Assembly (NCBI RefSeq): GCF_009711525.1
Contig: NZ_SMLV01000433.1
Location: forward strand, 1 to 64,000
Direction of reading: 5' to 3'
DNA: 64,000 nt
Source of the DNA: Fulvivirga lutimaris
GTDB lineage: Bacteria; Bacteroidota; Bacteroidia; Cytophagales; Cyclobacteriaceae
Shown: one piece after another, positions 44,364-52,428 of the stretch
Position numbering within the stretch: the first letter of the stretch is position 1
How the letters are laid out: every line of letters begins with the position of its first letter
The notes under the pieces: generated by a model
Database searches by the model: none
Told to the model about the DNA's origin: nothing
What the model saw: the letters and a program-made list of their open reading frames with translations, nothing else
Made by a program: the position numbers and the translations under genes

Positions 44364-47300
44364 ATGAGAAAGCTTGCGTTTTTAATTTTAGCCCTATTAT
44401 CATCTTATTACGGACACACTCAGAGTAACGACTGTGAAACCGCTATTCTTGCTTCGATTGGTGTGAATTACACACCGACTGCTCCATACTATTTTACCTA
44501 TACTTCCACTCAAAGGGAGGCACTAACCATATCGACAGCAGGTACAGGTCGCGACACCCACCTTAAAGTTTACGATGAATGCGGGGGAATTGTACTTGCT
44601 GAAAATGATGACATAGACATTGGAGCAGCAATCTATCAATCTGAATTAACCATTGAATTATCCTTAGGCCAAACGATTAAGATTGAATGGCTTGACACAT
44701 GGGAGAGTGTACCATTTGAATTTCAAATGTATCAGTTGCCATATTCAGTTGTTTCTGAGTCAGACTCATTAGCTTTAGTTGCTCTCTACAATAGTACTAA
44801 TGGTTCAAACTGGAATAAAAAGACCAACTGGCTAACTTCACCTGTTTCTTATTGGTATGGTATTACTGCTGAGGATGGCGGTGTGACTGAGATAAACTTA
44901 AAAGACAATGGTTTGTCTGGAGCATTGCCTGCAGAGTTAGCCAATATTTCTACACTACAAAGTCTTGTAATTGATGGTAATGAGCTAGATGGGCTATCAG
45001 ATCTTACTTCCTTACCTGTCCTATCTGAATTTAGTATATCCGATAATTATTTAACATTTGAAGATTTTGAATTAAACGCTTCTGTAATTACATCAAATAC
45101 TTCTCAGAAGCCCTTTGGCGAAATAGGTTTCAGGACTTTAAACCTGGGTGATAATATCACATTGAATCCGAGCTGGGCAGATGCATCTTCAAATAATGTC
45201 TTGCAGTGGGAAAAGAATTCTGAAAATATTAATGCTGCAAATGCACCTACCTACAATATTCCAAGTTTATCAAGCTCAGATGAGGGTGTTTATATTTTAA
45301 AGGTAACAAATTCTGATTTTCCTTCAGTAGTGTTAAAGAGCAACCCGATCACTTTATCGTTGCCTTTATTAGAAACAGATTCATTAGCATTAGTTGCACT
45401 TTACAATGCAACGGGGGGACAATATTGGGAAAATAATGCCAATTGGCTCAATGACCCTGTTAATACATGGTATGGTATCAAGCTAAAAGGCGGGAGAGTA
45501 TCCGAAATTTTGCTTCCAAATAATAACCTATATGGATTTTTACCAGATCAGTTGTGGCAGTTGACTGCATTAGAGGCACTTGATATCTCAAATAGTTCTT
45601 TTTTTGAAGAAGGCAAAGAAGAATATGACGGCATGTCACTGCCTCCAGAAATTGCCATGCTCTCTAATTTAAAGCATTTAAATCTTAGTTCTATTTATCT
45701 AAGAGGTTCTTTACCAGCTGAGTTAGGAAGTTTGACGAAACTGGAGTATCTCAATTTGGGTGATGGGTTATCGCGGACTATTGTCTACAGCAATGAAAAT
45801 AGATTAGACCTTCCATTGCCAAGTGAGTTTGGAAATTTGATCAATTTAAAAACATTGAGCCTATCGGGTATTAGAGATGTTAAGAGCAATAGTGCTTTTC
45901 CAGAAATAATAATGTCTTTGACAAATTTGGAGACACTAAGAATGTATTTTAATCCATTTGCTGACTCTTTACCGTCCAGTATTGAAAATTTAACCAACCT
46001 AAAACATCTTAAAATTGATATACCCTTGACTGAAAGCCTAAAGAACTTAAGTCTCACTACCTTAGATATATCTTATAATCCCAATTGGGGAATAGATTTG
46101 ACAACACTAACTAATGTGGAAGAACTTGTATTTAGAAGCAGTAAATTGGATAGCTTGCCTTCATTGCCTCCATCTTTAAAGTCACTAGATATTGGTGATA
46201 ATAGGTTCTATGATATTCCGGATTTATCGGGTTCAGCAATAGAAAGCCTGATTATTGACCTTAACTATTTAGAGTTTGATGATCTCGAGTCGGGTGCTCC
46301 TGAAGGCATTAATGAATTTGTATATGTTCCTCAAAAGGAATTTGGTTCCATTCAGGAAAGGTATGTGCATCTTGGAGATGCTTTCACTTTTAGTTTTGAT
46401 GTACCAGGCTCAGCCAATAGTTATAGAATAAGGGGGGAAGAGATTCTTGGCCCAGAGTATTCTGTTGAGCCGGTAACCCTTAATGATGATGGGGATTACC
46501 AGCTAACAGTGACAAATTCATTAGTCCCTGATCTTGTGCTTAAAAGCGCACCCGCGCTTGCATTTATTTTACCCGACCTACCTATAGAAGGAGAACTTTT
46601 TGATAGAGTAGATGGTGGAGATCTTACTCAATACGGCAAGGACCTCCAGCTTAATTATGGTGGTCAATGGGCAGATATTGATAATGATGGTTTTGAAGAT
46701 GTGATTGTTACTAATTATGCAGCAAATCATCCCATAAGATCATATATGTTTAAAAATGATGGCAATGGTAAATTTTCCAAGGTCAATTCAAATAATTATG
46801 GGTTTGCATCAGGAAGGAATGCAGCATTCGGTGATTATAATAATGATGGTTTCATTGACTATTTTTCACCCAATCTTCTAATCGAACCTTCAGTTACTTT
46901 TCCAACAGATACTTTAGTTTATGCTTCAATTCAAAAGAATAATGGAGACGGCACTTTTTCCCCTATTTACCTTAATGATGATGTTGCCTTAAAGTCAGGT
47001 ACCTGGTTAGATGTAGATAATGATGGAGATTTGGACTTATTAGTCTTAACCTATGAAGGAAATTATTTGTACATTAATGAAGGCAATGATTCTTTTAGAA
47101 AGGACACAAATACTTTTCCAATAGGAGGTAGTTGGACCCCAGTTGCCTTAGATATCAATAATGATGGTGCTATTGATGTTTTTATTTTAGACGGGGTTGC
47201 GCAGGATCTTTTTAAGATTCGCATGCCATATCTTAATAATGGAGATGGCATATTTGTCCTTGATGAAACAATTGTAGCCTCGGATACCAGCAAATATAAT

Positions 47301-49499
47301 CGGGGTATTTCCTTTGCAGACATTGATAATGATGGTGATTATGATGCATATCTGGCAAGTCAGCCTTCTGTCTCTCAATCTGAAAGTAGATTTTATATTA
47401 ACGATGGTACCGGTAATTTTACTGTTTTGCCTTCCATAGATGTACTTGGAGAGATTGTAAAAGGTGGGCGAGGGAGTGCTTTTGGTGATTACGACAATGA
47501 TGGTTTGGTTGATTTGCTAATAGGAAAGCAAGCGTCTGGTGGTGCTGAATGGGCACTTTATAAAAACAATGGTGATCATACCTTTACAAAGCAAGTAAAT
47601 TCATCATTTGGGGAAGGAAGCGGTTTTGGGGGAGTCTCGATGGTTGACTACGATAATGACGGATTTCTTGATATACTAACAGCCACTTGGGGATTGGATT
47701 ATAATGGACTGTACCATAATAAAGGTAACGCAAACAATTGGCTTCAAATAAAGCTGGAAGGTACTATTTCCAACAGAAGTGCTGTAGGTGCAAAGGTTGA
47801 TGTGTACACTCCAGATGGGAAGAGAAACCATCAGCAAATACTAACTACCAATGGCTTCGCTAATCAAAACTCTCTAACCGCACAGGTAGGTCTTGGTACA
47901 AATACGGCCATAGACTCGGTAGTAATCAACTGGCCATCCGGCATAAAACAGAAGATTACAGAGCTTGAGATAAATAAGCGATTGACTATTAAAGAGCATA
48001 GCTTTGAGGCAGACTCTTTAGCACTTGTTGCATTGTATAATGCAACTTCTGGGGACAACTGGAATAGAAATAACAACTGGTTGGAAGCACCAGTAGCATC
48101 CTGGGCAGGAGTTTCTATAAAAAATCAAGCTGTAAATGGAGTAGTTCTTCCAAGTAATAATCTTGATGGAGAAATTCCCGAGGACTTTACAAGTATGACT
48201 GAGCTGGAAAGTTTAAACTTAGCAGATAATAAGTTAACTGGTGTACCAGATTTAACAAGTCTCACCCAACTCAATTCAATCAAACTAGACAGTAATTATT
48301 TAGATTTTGGAGATTTAGAGCCAATAGTAGCCCTGCCTGGTCTGACATATGATAATCAATTCAGTTTTGATTCTCCTTTAGACACATTAATCGATGAAGG
48401 TAAAAGCCTTGCCTTATCATTCATTGTTGGAGGTTCTAGTAATCAGTATCAATGGTATAAAGATAATGTGATACTGTCAGATAGCACTAGAAGTGAAATC
48501 TACTTTAATACTATAGGATCAGAGAATGAAGGGGAGTATTATGCGGAAGTTAGCAGTTCTAAAGTTCCGGATTTGGTTATTACCTCAGCTATTAGAAAGC
48601 TGATGGTAAACTATGATGTGGGAAGTGACTCTTTAGCATTAGTTGCTTTATACAATTCTACTAATGGAGTCAACTGGAATAAAAATAATAATTGGTTAAT
48701 GAATCCGGTTTCTTCGTGGGAAGGAGTTGCTATTAAAGATGGCCATGTTAGAACTCTGAATTTGCCTAAAAACAACCTTGATGGTGATATCTCAGAAGAA
48801 TTTTTGACTATGACAGAACTTGAGCAGGTGGATTTTTCTGATAATAAAATAACAGGTGTTCCAAATGTTACAGGCCTATTGAAATTGAGTTCTATTAAAC
48901 TCGATAGTAACTATTTAGACTTTGCTGATTTGGAAAGTATAGCAGCTATGCCAGGTCTGACTTACAGTAATCAATTCATGCTAGACACTCCAATAGACAC
49001 CATAGTCAATGAAGGGAGTGTTCTCTCACTATCTTTTAATGTTGAAGGCTCAAGTAATGAATATCAATGGTTTAAGAATGATGTGATTCTTGCTGATAGC
49101 ATCAGAAATGAGCTTTATTTTAATGGAATTGACGAAATTAATGACGGAGAGTATTATGTTGAAGCCACCAATGTGAAAGTGCCAGGTTTAATACTTACTT
49201 CTGCAACCAGAAAGGTAATAGTTGAATCAATTTTAGGACTTGATGAAGCAAGTAATCTTGTGTTTTTACCTTATCCTAACCCCGCAACAGACAAGATACA
49301 TATCCAATGGGACTCTGAAGATGAAGAGCTTCATATGATAATTTATAATAAGTCTGGAACGAAAATTTCAGACCAAACCATTGCTAAAGATCAGGCGCAT
49401 GTGGATGTCAGTAACCTGAATGCAGGAAGCTACATAGTGACCTTAGGATCAACGGGCGGCAATGTTAAAGGTACCTATAGAATTGTAATTCAGAGGTAA
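44364..49499 (+). CDS. Giant modular T9SS surface protein: LRR/Ig modules, VCBS-UnbV core
   Basis: A 1711-residue secreted protein with a signal peptide (MRKLAFLILALLSSYYGHTQ). An N-terminal region (20-130) resembles pre-peptidase C-terminal/jelly-roll domains. Four copies of a module starting DSLALVALYN begin at residues 134, 339, 1217 and 1422. Each has a plant-LRR-like NWL..PV.(S/T)W.G element followed by leucine-rich repeats, and copies 1, 3 and 4 have an Ig-like domain (EGxYxLxVTN type). Copy 2 has a longer LRR and also ends in an Ig-like stretch. Between copies 2 and 4, residues about 765-1115 are VCBS/FG-GAP repeats (DIDNDGFED, DVDNDGDLD) followed by an ASPIC/UnbV domain (about 1125-1200; RSAVGAKVDVYTPDGK). 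A T9SS sorting domain starts near 1634 (FLPYPNPATD). Probably an adhesin or ligand-binding protein; ligand unknown. Confidence 0.85.
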   Translation: MRKLAFLILALLSSYYGHTQSNDCETAILASIGVNYTPTAPYYFTYTSTQREALTISTAGTGRDTHLKVYDECGGIVLAENDDIDIGAAIYQSELTIELSLGQTIKIEWLDTWESVPFEFQMYQLPYSVVSESDSLALVALYNSTNGSNWNKKTNWLTSPVSYWYGITAEDGGVTEINLKDNGLSGALPAELANISTLQSLVIDGNELDGLSDLTSLPVLSEFSISDNYLTFEDFELNASVITSNTSQKPFGEIGFRTLNLGDNITLNPSWADASSNNVLQWEKNSENINAANAPTYNIPSLSSSDEGVYILKVTNSDFPSVVLKSNPITLSLPLLETDSLALVALYNATGGQYWENNANWLNDPVNTWYGIKLKGGRVSEILLPNNNLYGFLPDQLWQLTALEALDISNSSFFEEGKEEYDGMSLPPEIAMLSNLKHLNLSSIYLRGSLPAELGSLTKLEYLNLGDGLSRTIVYSNENRLDLPLPSEFGNLINLKTLSLSGIRDVKSNSAFPEIIMSLTNLETLRMYFNPFADSLPSSIENLTNLKHLKIDIPLTESLKNLSLTTLDISYNPNWGIDLTTLTNVEELVFRSSKLDSLPSLPPSLKSLDIGDNRFYDIPDLSGSAIESLIIDLNYLEFDDLESGAPEGINEFVYVPQKEFGSIQERYVHLGDAFTFSFDVPGSANSYRIRGEEILGPEYSVEPVTLNDDGDYQLTVTNSLVPDLVLKSAPALAFILPDLPIEGELFDRVDGGDLTQYGKDLQLNYGGQWADIDNDGFEDVIVTNYAANHPIRSYMFKNDGNGKFSKVNSNNYGFASGRNAAFGDYNNDGFIDYFSPNLLIEPSVTFPTDTLVYASIQKNNGDGTFSPIYLNDDVALKSGTWLDVDNDGDLDLLVLTYEGNYLYINEGNDSFRKDTNTFPIGGSWTPVALDINNDGAIDVFILDGVAQDLFKIRMPYLNNGDGIFVLDETIVASDTSKYNRGISFADIDNDGDYDAYLASQPSVSQSESRFYINDGTGNFTVLPSIDVLGEIVKGGRGSAFGDYDNDGLVDLLIGKQASGGAEWALYKNNGDHTFTKQVNSSFGEGSGFGGVSMVDYDNDGFLDILTATWGLDYNGLYHNKGNANNWLQIKLEGTISNRSAVGAKVDVYTPDGKRNHQQILTTNGFANQNSLTAQVGLGTNTAIDSVVINWPSGIKQKITELEINKRLTIKEHSFEADSLALVALYNATSGDNWNRNNNWLEAPVASWAGVSIKNQAVNGVVLPSNNLDGEIPEDFTSMTELESLNLADNKLTGVPDLTSLTQLNSIKLDSNYLDFGDLEPIVALPGLTYDNQFSFDSPLDTLIDEGKSLALSFIVGGSSNQYQWYKDNVILSDSTRSEIYFNTIGSENEGEYYAEVSSSKVPDLVITSAIRKLMVNYDVGSDSLALVALYNSTNGVNWNKNNNWLMNPVSSWEGVAIKDGHVRTLNLPKNNLDGDISEEFLTMTELEQVDFSDNKITGVPNVTGLLKLSSIKLDSNYLDFADLESIAAMPGLTYSNQFMLDTPIDTIVNEGSVLSLSFNVEGSSNEYQWFKNDVILADSIRNELYFNGIDEINDGEYYVEATNVKVPGLILTSATRKVIVESILGLDEASNLVFLPYPNPATDKIHIQWDSEDEELHMIIYNKSGTKISDQTIAKDQAHVDVSNLNAGSYIVTLGSTGGNVKGTYRIVIQR

Positions 49500-49578
49500 G
49501 TGATTGCCGTGACTTCATTTCTTTAAATACAGAACGGAAAGCATATTTATGGAGGTTGCTCATTAGATTTAACTCACA

Positions 49579-49600
49579 AAATACCCGCTACTAGGTATTT
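49579..49600. terminator. Candidate bidirectional terminator hairpin
   Basis: A 7-base-pair inverted repeat, AAATACC (49579-49585) and GGTATTT (49594-49600), with an 8-base loop. It is followed by an A/T-rich run (CCTAAAATTTTAATAATT). It lies 80 bases beyond the stop of the 1711-residue gene and could terminate that transcript, though it lacks a clean T tract. Confidence 0.35.
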
Positions 49601-49619
49601 CCTAAAATTTTAATAATTA

Positions 49620-49652
49620 TGACATTGCATATTCAATAATATGAATGTGTCA
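49620..49652. repeat. Imperfect 33-base hairpin overlapping a small ORF start
   Basis: Outer stem TGACA (49620-49624) pairs with TGTCA (49648-49652). After a small internal loop, an inner stem CATATT (49628-49633) pairs with AATATG (49638-49643) around a CAAT loop. The inner right arm contains the ATG (49641-49643) of the 22-codon frame, so folding of the RNA would hide that start codon. Confidence 0.5.
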
Positions 49653-49709
49653 ATCAATCGGTTCGAGCTATTTATCTTAATCATGACGATCATCTTGCTG
49701 ATAGTCTAA
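49641..49709 (+). CDS. Possible 22-residue hydrophobic microprotein
   Basis: An ATG-to-TAA frame of 22 codons. The predicted peptide starts MNVSINRFELF and continues as an almost uninterrupted hydrophobic stretch ILIMTIILLIV, enough for one membrane span. Such features are typical of small membrane peptides and type I toxins, but length alone allows chance occurrence. The start codon is buried in the hairpin at 49620-49652. No homologue is recognised, and no promoter of the exact TAnnTTTG type was seen. Confidence 0.25.
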   Translation: MNVSINRFELFILIMTIILLIV

Positions 49710-49805
49710 TTTTTCAGCAGTCGTAGTATAGCGGGAAATGTAATTTTAGAAAGCAAAAATTCACAGGTGTTGGTTTTAGGGAGGTAAGTGTCGAGGCTTA
49801 GCTCC

Positions 49806-50561
49806 CTATTTTATTTCTTCTATTTTATCCTTCTTGAAAGGAACTCTAAAAATCAGCCAATACTCCAGACCCCAAGCTGATTCACGTGTGGCAGCACCAT
49901 AACCTGGGATCCAGTGAGGAGCTAATGCATTATTATCATAGTTATCATTTACCCTAAACTTAAAACGTGCTGTATACCCTGACCATACATATTTCGTCAA
50001 ACGCACCTTTAATCCAGTGGTGATCTCAAACCAGTTACTTTTTAATTCAGCGTTTGAGGCACGTTTAGAATTATCTCCATAAACCGGATTAGTATAATCA
50101 TAGACTATATAGTCTGAATATTTAGATCTGGCATATCTAAGCCCTATGAAAAGCGCATTCTTTTTCGGGTCTTTATGGAAGAAATTTACATCGGGGCCTA
50201 TTTTAATAAAGGTACCTTCATTATAATATTCTGACGCTGGCGCAATCCAGTATCTTTCAAATTTTCCGTATTCAAAATTTAGAAAATATCTGTAAATATC
50301 TATATCTGCACTAAACTTCCATTGCCTTACATCTGCTTGAGTCAAAGCTCTAATACCATTTTTTTGAACGCCTTGGCCAAAGCTAACCAGGTCAATACCT
50401 ACTCGTAGCCCGGTGGGTTTAAATTTAGAAGGGGCTTTCTGTATCGAATCTTTTTGAACCGGTTTAGCTACTGATGCGCTATCTATTTTACTTTCGGTTG
50501 ATTGACCAAAAGACATCAGCGAAGCCTGAACAAATAAGATACTAATTAAAAATCTTAACAT
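49806..50561 (-). CDS. DUF6048 family protein, probable outer-membrane barrel
   Basis: A 251-residue exported protein: signal peptide MLRFLISILFVQASLMSFGQ, a short linker rich in Lys, Ser and Pro, then amphipathic beta strands (GLRVGIDLVSFGQGVQ, FSADIDIYRYFLNFEYGKF, NALFIGLRYARSKY, WGLEYWLIFRVPF). This pattern suggests an eight- to ten-strand outer-membrane beta-barrel. Size and partner gene match the DUF6048 family of Bacteroidota. Its start lies inside the last 20 bases of the DUF6452 gene, so the pair is translationally coupled. Function unknown. Confidence 0.7.
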   Translation of the reverse strand: MLRFLISILFVQASLMSFGQSTESKIDSASVAKPVQKDSIQKAPSKFKPTGLRVGIDLVSFGQGVQKNGIRALTQADVRQWKFSADIDIYRYFLNFEYGKFERYWIAPASEYYNEGTFIKIGPDVNFFHKDPKKNALFIGLRYARSKYSDYIVYDYTNPVYGDNSKRASNAELKSNWFEITTGLKVRLTKYVWSGYTARFKFRVNDNYDNNALAPHWIPGYGAATRESAWGLEYWLIFRVPFKKDKIEEIK

Positions 50562-51003
50562 TTTCTGTTACTACGTTAGACTCACCTAATGTTATTTGTA
50601 AAGATCTATTAACAAATCTTATTGAATCGAAGTCGTTTCTCACCTTTCTTAAATTTTCAATCATTATTTCTGCTCCGCATTCTTCAGAAATCAATCGGGT
50701 CACGGTGTTGTAACTTATAATTAGAGTATCAACTCCAAACTCTGTATCGAAAACAGCCGCTATGCTTGTATCTGATGGGTTAATAGGGAGTAGCACATTA
50801 TTTGTTGACTCAATATTTTCAAGTAAGGCGGCCTCAATACCAACTACTTGTAGTTTATTTACTCTAATAGCCATTGCATCACCGGTATTTATATCATAAA
50901 ACCCAATACCCATTGTAGTACTTGCCAGACGAATACAATCTGGATCATTACATCCTACCAAGAATAGATAGGCTAAAAACAAAATTCCGGTTATTTTTCT
51001 CAT
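50542..51003 (-). CDS. DUF6452 family lipoprotein
   Basis: A 153-residue predicted lipoprotein: MRKITGILFLAYLFLVGC with lipobox LVGC, followed by NDPDC. The body is beta-rich with a conserved-looking cysteine near EECGAEI. It fits the DUF6452 family, which occurs directly upstream of DUF6048 in many Bacteroidota, and the two overlap by 20 bases here. A lipoprotein paired with a barrel suggests a small outer-membrane complex. The role is unknown. A TATATTTG promoter-like element lies 10 bases upstream of the start. Confidence 0.72.
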   Translation of the reverse strand: MRKITGILFLAYLFLVGCNDPDCIRLASTTMGIGFYDINTGDAMAIRVNKLQVVGIEAALLENIESTNNVLLPINPSDTSIAAVFDTEFGVDTLIISYNTVTRLISEECGAEIMIENLRKVRNDFDSIRFVNRSLQITLGESNVVTENVKIFN

Positions 51004-51013
51004 TAAGTGGCTG

Positions 51014-51041
51014 CAAATATAACTATCCCTCGGTCAACCAA
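51014..51041 (-). promoter_or_regulatory. Candidate promoter of the DUF6452-DUF6048 pair
   Basis: On the minus strand: TTG (complement of 51039-51041), a 17-base spacer, then TATATTTG (complement of 51014-51021), an exact TAnnTTTG match. The spacing fits the flavobacterial-type consensus TTG-N17-23-TAnnTTTG. The start codon is 10 bases beyond the -7 element, so the leader would be very short. Confidence 0.5.
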
Positions 51042-51060
51042 GAAGCAATTTTATTTTTCT

Positions 51061-51068
51061 TAATTTTG
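51061..51068 (+). promoter_or_regulatory. rimO: TAATTTTG -7 element before rimO
   Basis: An exact TAnnTTTG match 20 bases before the TTG start codon of rimO at 51089. No TTG partner is seen at the expected distance upstream. Together with the minus-strand element at 51014-51021 it makes this 85-base gap a compact divergent promoter region. Confidence 0.4.
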
Positions 51069-51088
51069 CTCCTTAAACACCACTGATT

Positions 51089-52402
51089 TTGAAAACCAAG
51101 GGAAGAAAAAAGGACAAGGTAAATATTGTAACGTTAGGTTGCTCAAAAAATATTGTTGATTCAGAAGTAATGTTGACACAGCTACGTGGCAACAAAATTG
51201 ATACCACTCATGAATCTGCTGAGGATGATGCTAATATTGTAATTGTAAACACCTGTGGTTTTATTGATAATGCTAAACAGGAGTCTATAGATACCATTCT
51301 CAGATATGCTGACGCTAAGAGCGAAGGTCTAATTGATAAATTATATGTTACTGGTTGCTTGTCTCAGCGGTATAAAGATGATTTGGAAAAGGAAATACCA
51401 TTGGTTGACTCTTTTTTCGGTACAATGGAATTGCCGTTGTTGTTGAAAAAATTTAAGGCTGACTATAAAAAGGAATTAGTTGGAGAGAGGATTTTAACAA
51501 CATCAAACCATTATGCCTATCTTAAAATTGCAGAGGGATGTGATAGACCATGCTCGTTTTGCGCTATACCTATTATGCGCGGTAAACACATTTCAAAACC
51601 TATCGAAGATCTTGTGTTAGAAGCTCAAAATTTGGCTAAAAATGGAACTAAGGAGCTTCTTTTAATTGCTCAGGACTCCACATACTACGGCCTTGATATC
51701 TATAAAAAAAGAAACCTTGCAGAGCTTTTGTCAAAGCTTTCTGATGTTGAAGGTATAGAGTGGATAAGACTTCATTATGCTTTTCCTACTGGCTTCCCGC
51801 TTGATATTTTGGATGTAATGGCCGAGCGAGACAATATCTGCAATTATCTGGATATGCCGCTCCAGCACGGATCTACCAATATGCTTAAGGCTATGCGAAG
51901 AGGAACAACCAGAGAGAAGCAGGAGGAGCTAATTCAAACGATAAGAGAAAAGGTGCCGGGTATTGCACTGAGGACAACTTTAATTTCGGGTTACCCGGGT
52001 GAATCAGAGCAAGACTTTCAGGAGATGTATGACTTTGTGGAGCGATCCAGATTTGAGAGATTGGGAATTTTCAACTACTCACATGAAGAAAACACCCATG
52101 CATATAATTTTACAGATGATGTACCTGATTCTGTGAAACAAGAAAGAGCCAATGCCGTTATGGACTTACAGGAAAAAATTTCCCTGGAAATCAACGAGGC
52201 GAAAATTGGCAAAACTTTCAAAACCTTAATAGATAGAGCAGAAAGTGGAACTTTTATTGGCAGAACCGAATTTGATTCACCAGAAGTTGATAATGAAGTA
52301 ATTATTGAATCAGATGATAATTACCTGAGGTTGGGAGATTTTGTTAATGTGAAAATTAACGATGCCACTGAGTTTGATTTGTATGGCGATGTGGTGAAAT
52401 AA
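51089..52402 (+). CDS. rimO: Ribosomal protein S12 methylthiotransferase
   Basis: A 437-residue radical-SAM enzyme that adds a methylthio group to Asp of ribosomal protein uS12. Three N-terminal MTTase cysteines (C18, C56, C90) bind one 4Fe-4S cluster. The radical-SAM CxxxCxxC (C151, C155, C158 in GCDRPCSFCAIP) binds the other. A C-terminal TRAM domain follows (about 370-437). MRRGTTREKQEELI and RTTLISGYPGE are typical of RimO rather than MiaB. The start is TTG at 51089. bshC follows after 26 bases on the same strand. Confidence 0.94.
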   Translation: MKTKGRKKDKVNIVTLGCSKNIVDSEVMLTQLRGNKIDTTHESAEDDANIVIVNTCGFIDNAKQESIDTILRYADAKSEGLIDKLYVTGCLSQRYKDDLEKEIPLVDSFFGTMELPLLLKKFKADYKKELVGERILTTSNHYAYLKIAEGCDRPCSFCAIPIMRGKHISKPIEDLVLEAQNLAKNGTKELLLIAQDSTYYGLDIYKKRNLAELLSKLSDVEGIEWIRLHYAFPTGFPLDILDVMAERDNICNYLDMPLQHGSTNMLKAMRRGTTREKQEELIQTIREKVPGIALRTTLISGYPGESEQDFQEMYDFVERSRFERLGIFNYSHEENTHAYNFTDDVPDSVKQERANAVMDLQEKISLEINEAKIGKTFKTLIDRAESGTFIGRTEFDSPEVDNEVIIESDDNYLRLGDFVNVKINDATEFDLYGDVVK

Positions 52403-52428
52403 ATTTAAATAATAGATTATAACTCTTT

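Larger units (their letters stand above)
49500..49805. other. Intergenic region with hairpins between convergent genes
   Basis: A 306-base gap between two converging genes, by far the longest convergent gap in the window. It contains a hairpin AAATACC/GGTATTT (49579-49600), a longer imperfect hairpin (49620-49652) and a 22-codon hydrophobic ATG frame (49641-49709). No tRNA or larger coding frame is visible. It may hold terminators for both flanking genes, a small RNA, or a microprotein gene. Confidence 0.6.

Noticed and set aside
49657-49670. GGTTCGAGC resembling a tRNA T-loop
   Set aside because: No acceptor stem, anticodon arm or CCA-proximal pairing could be found around it. The bases also fall within the small hydrophobic frame.
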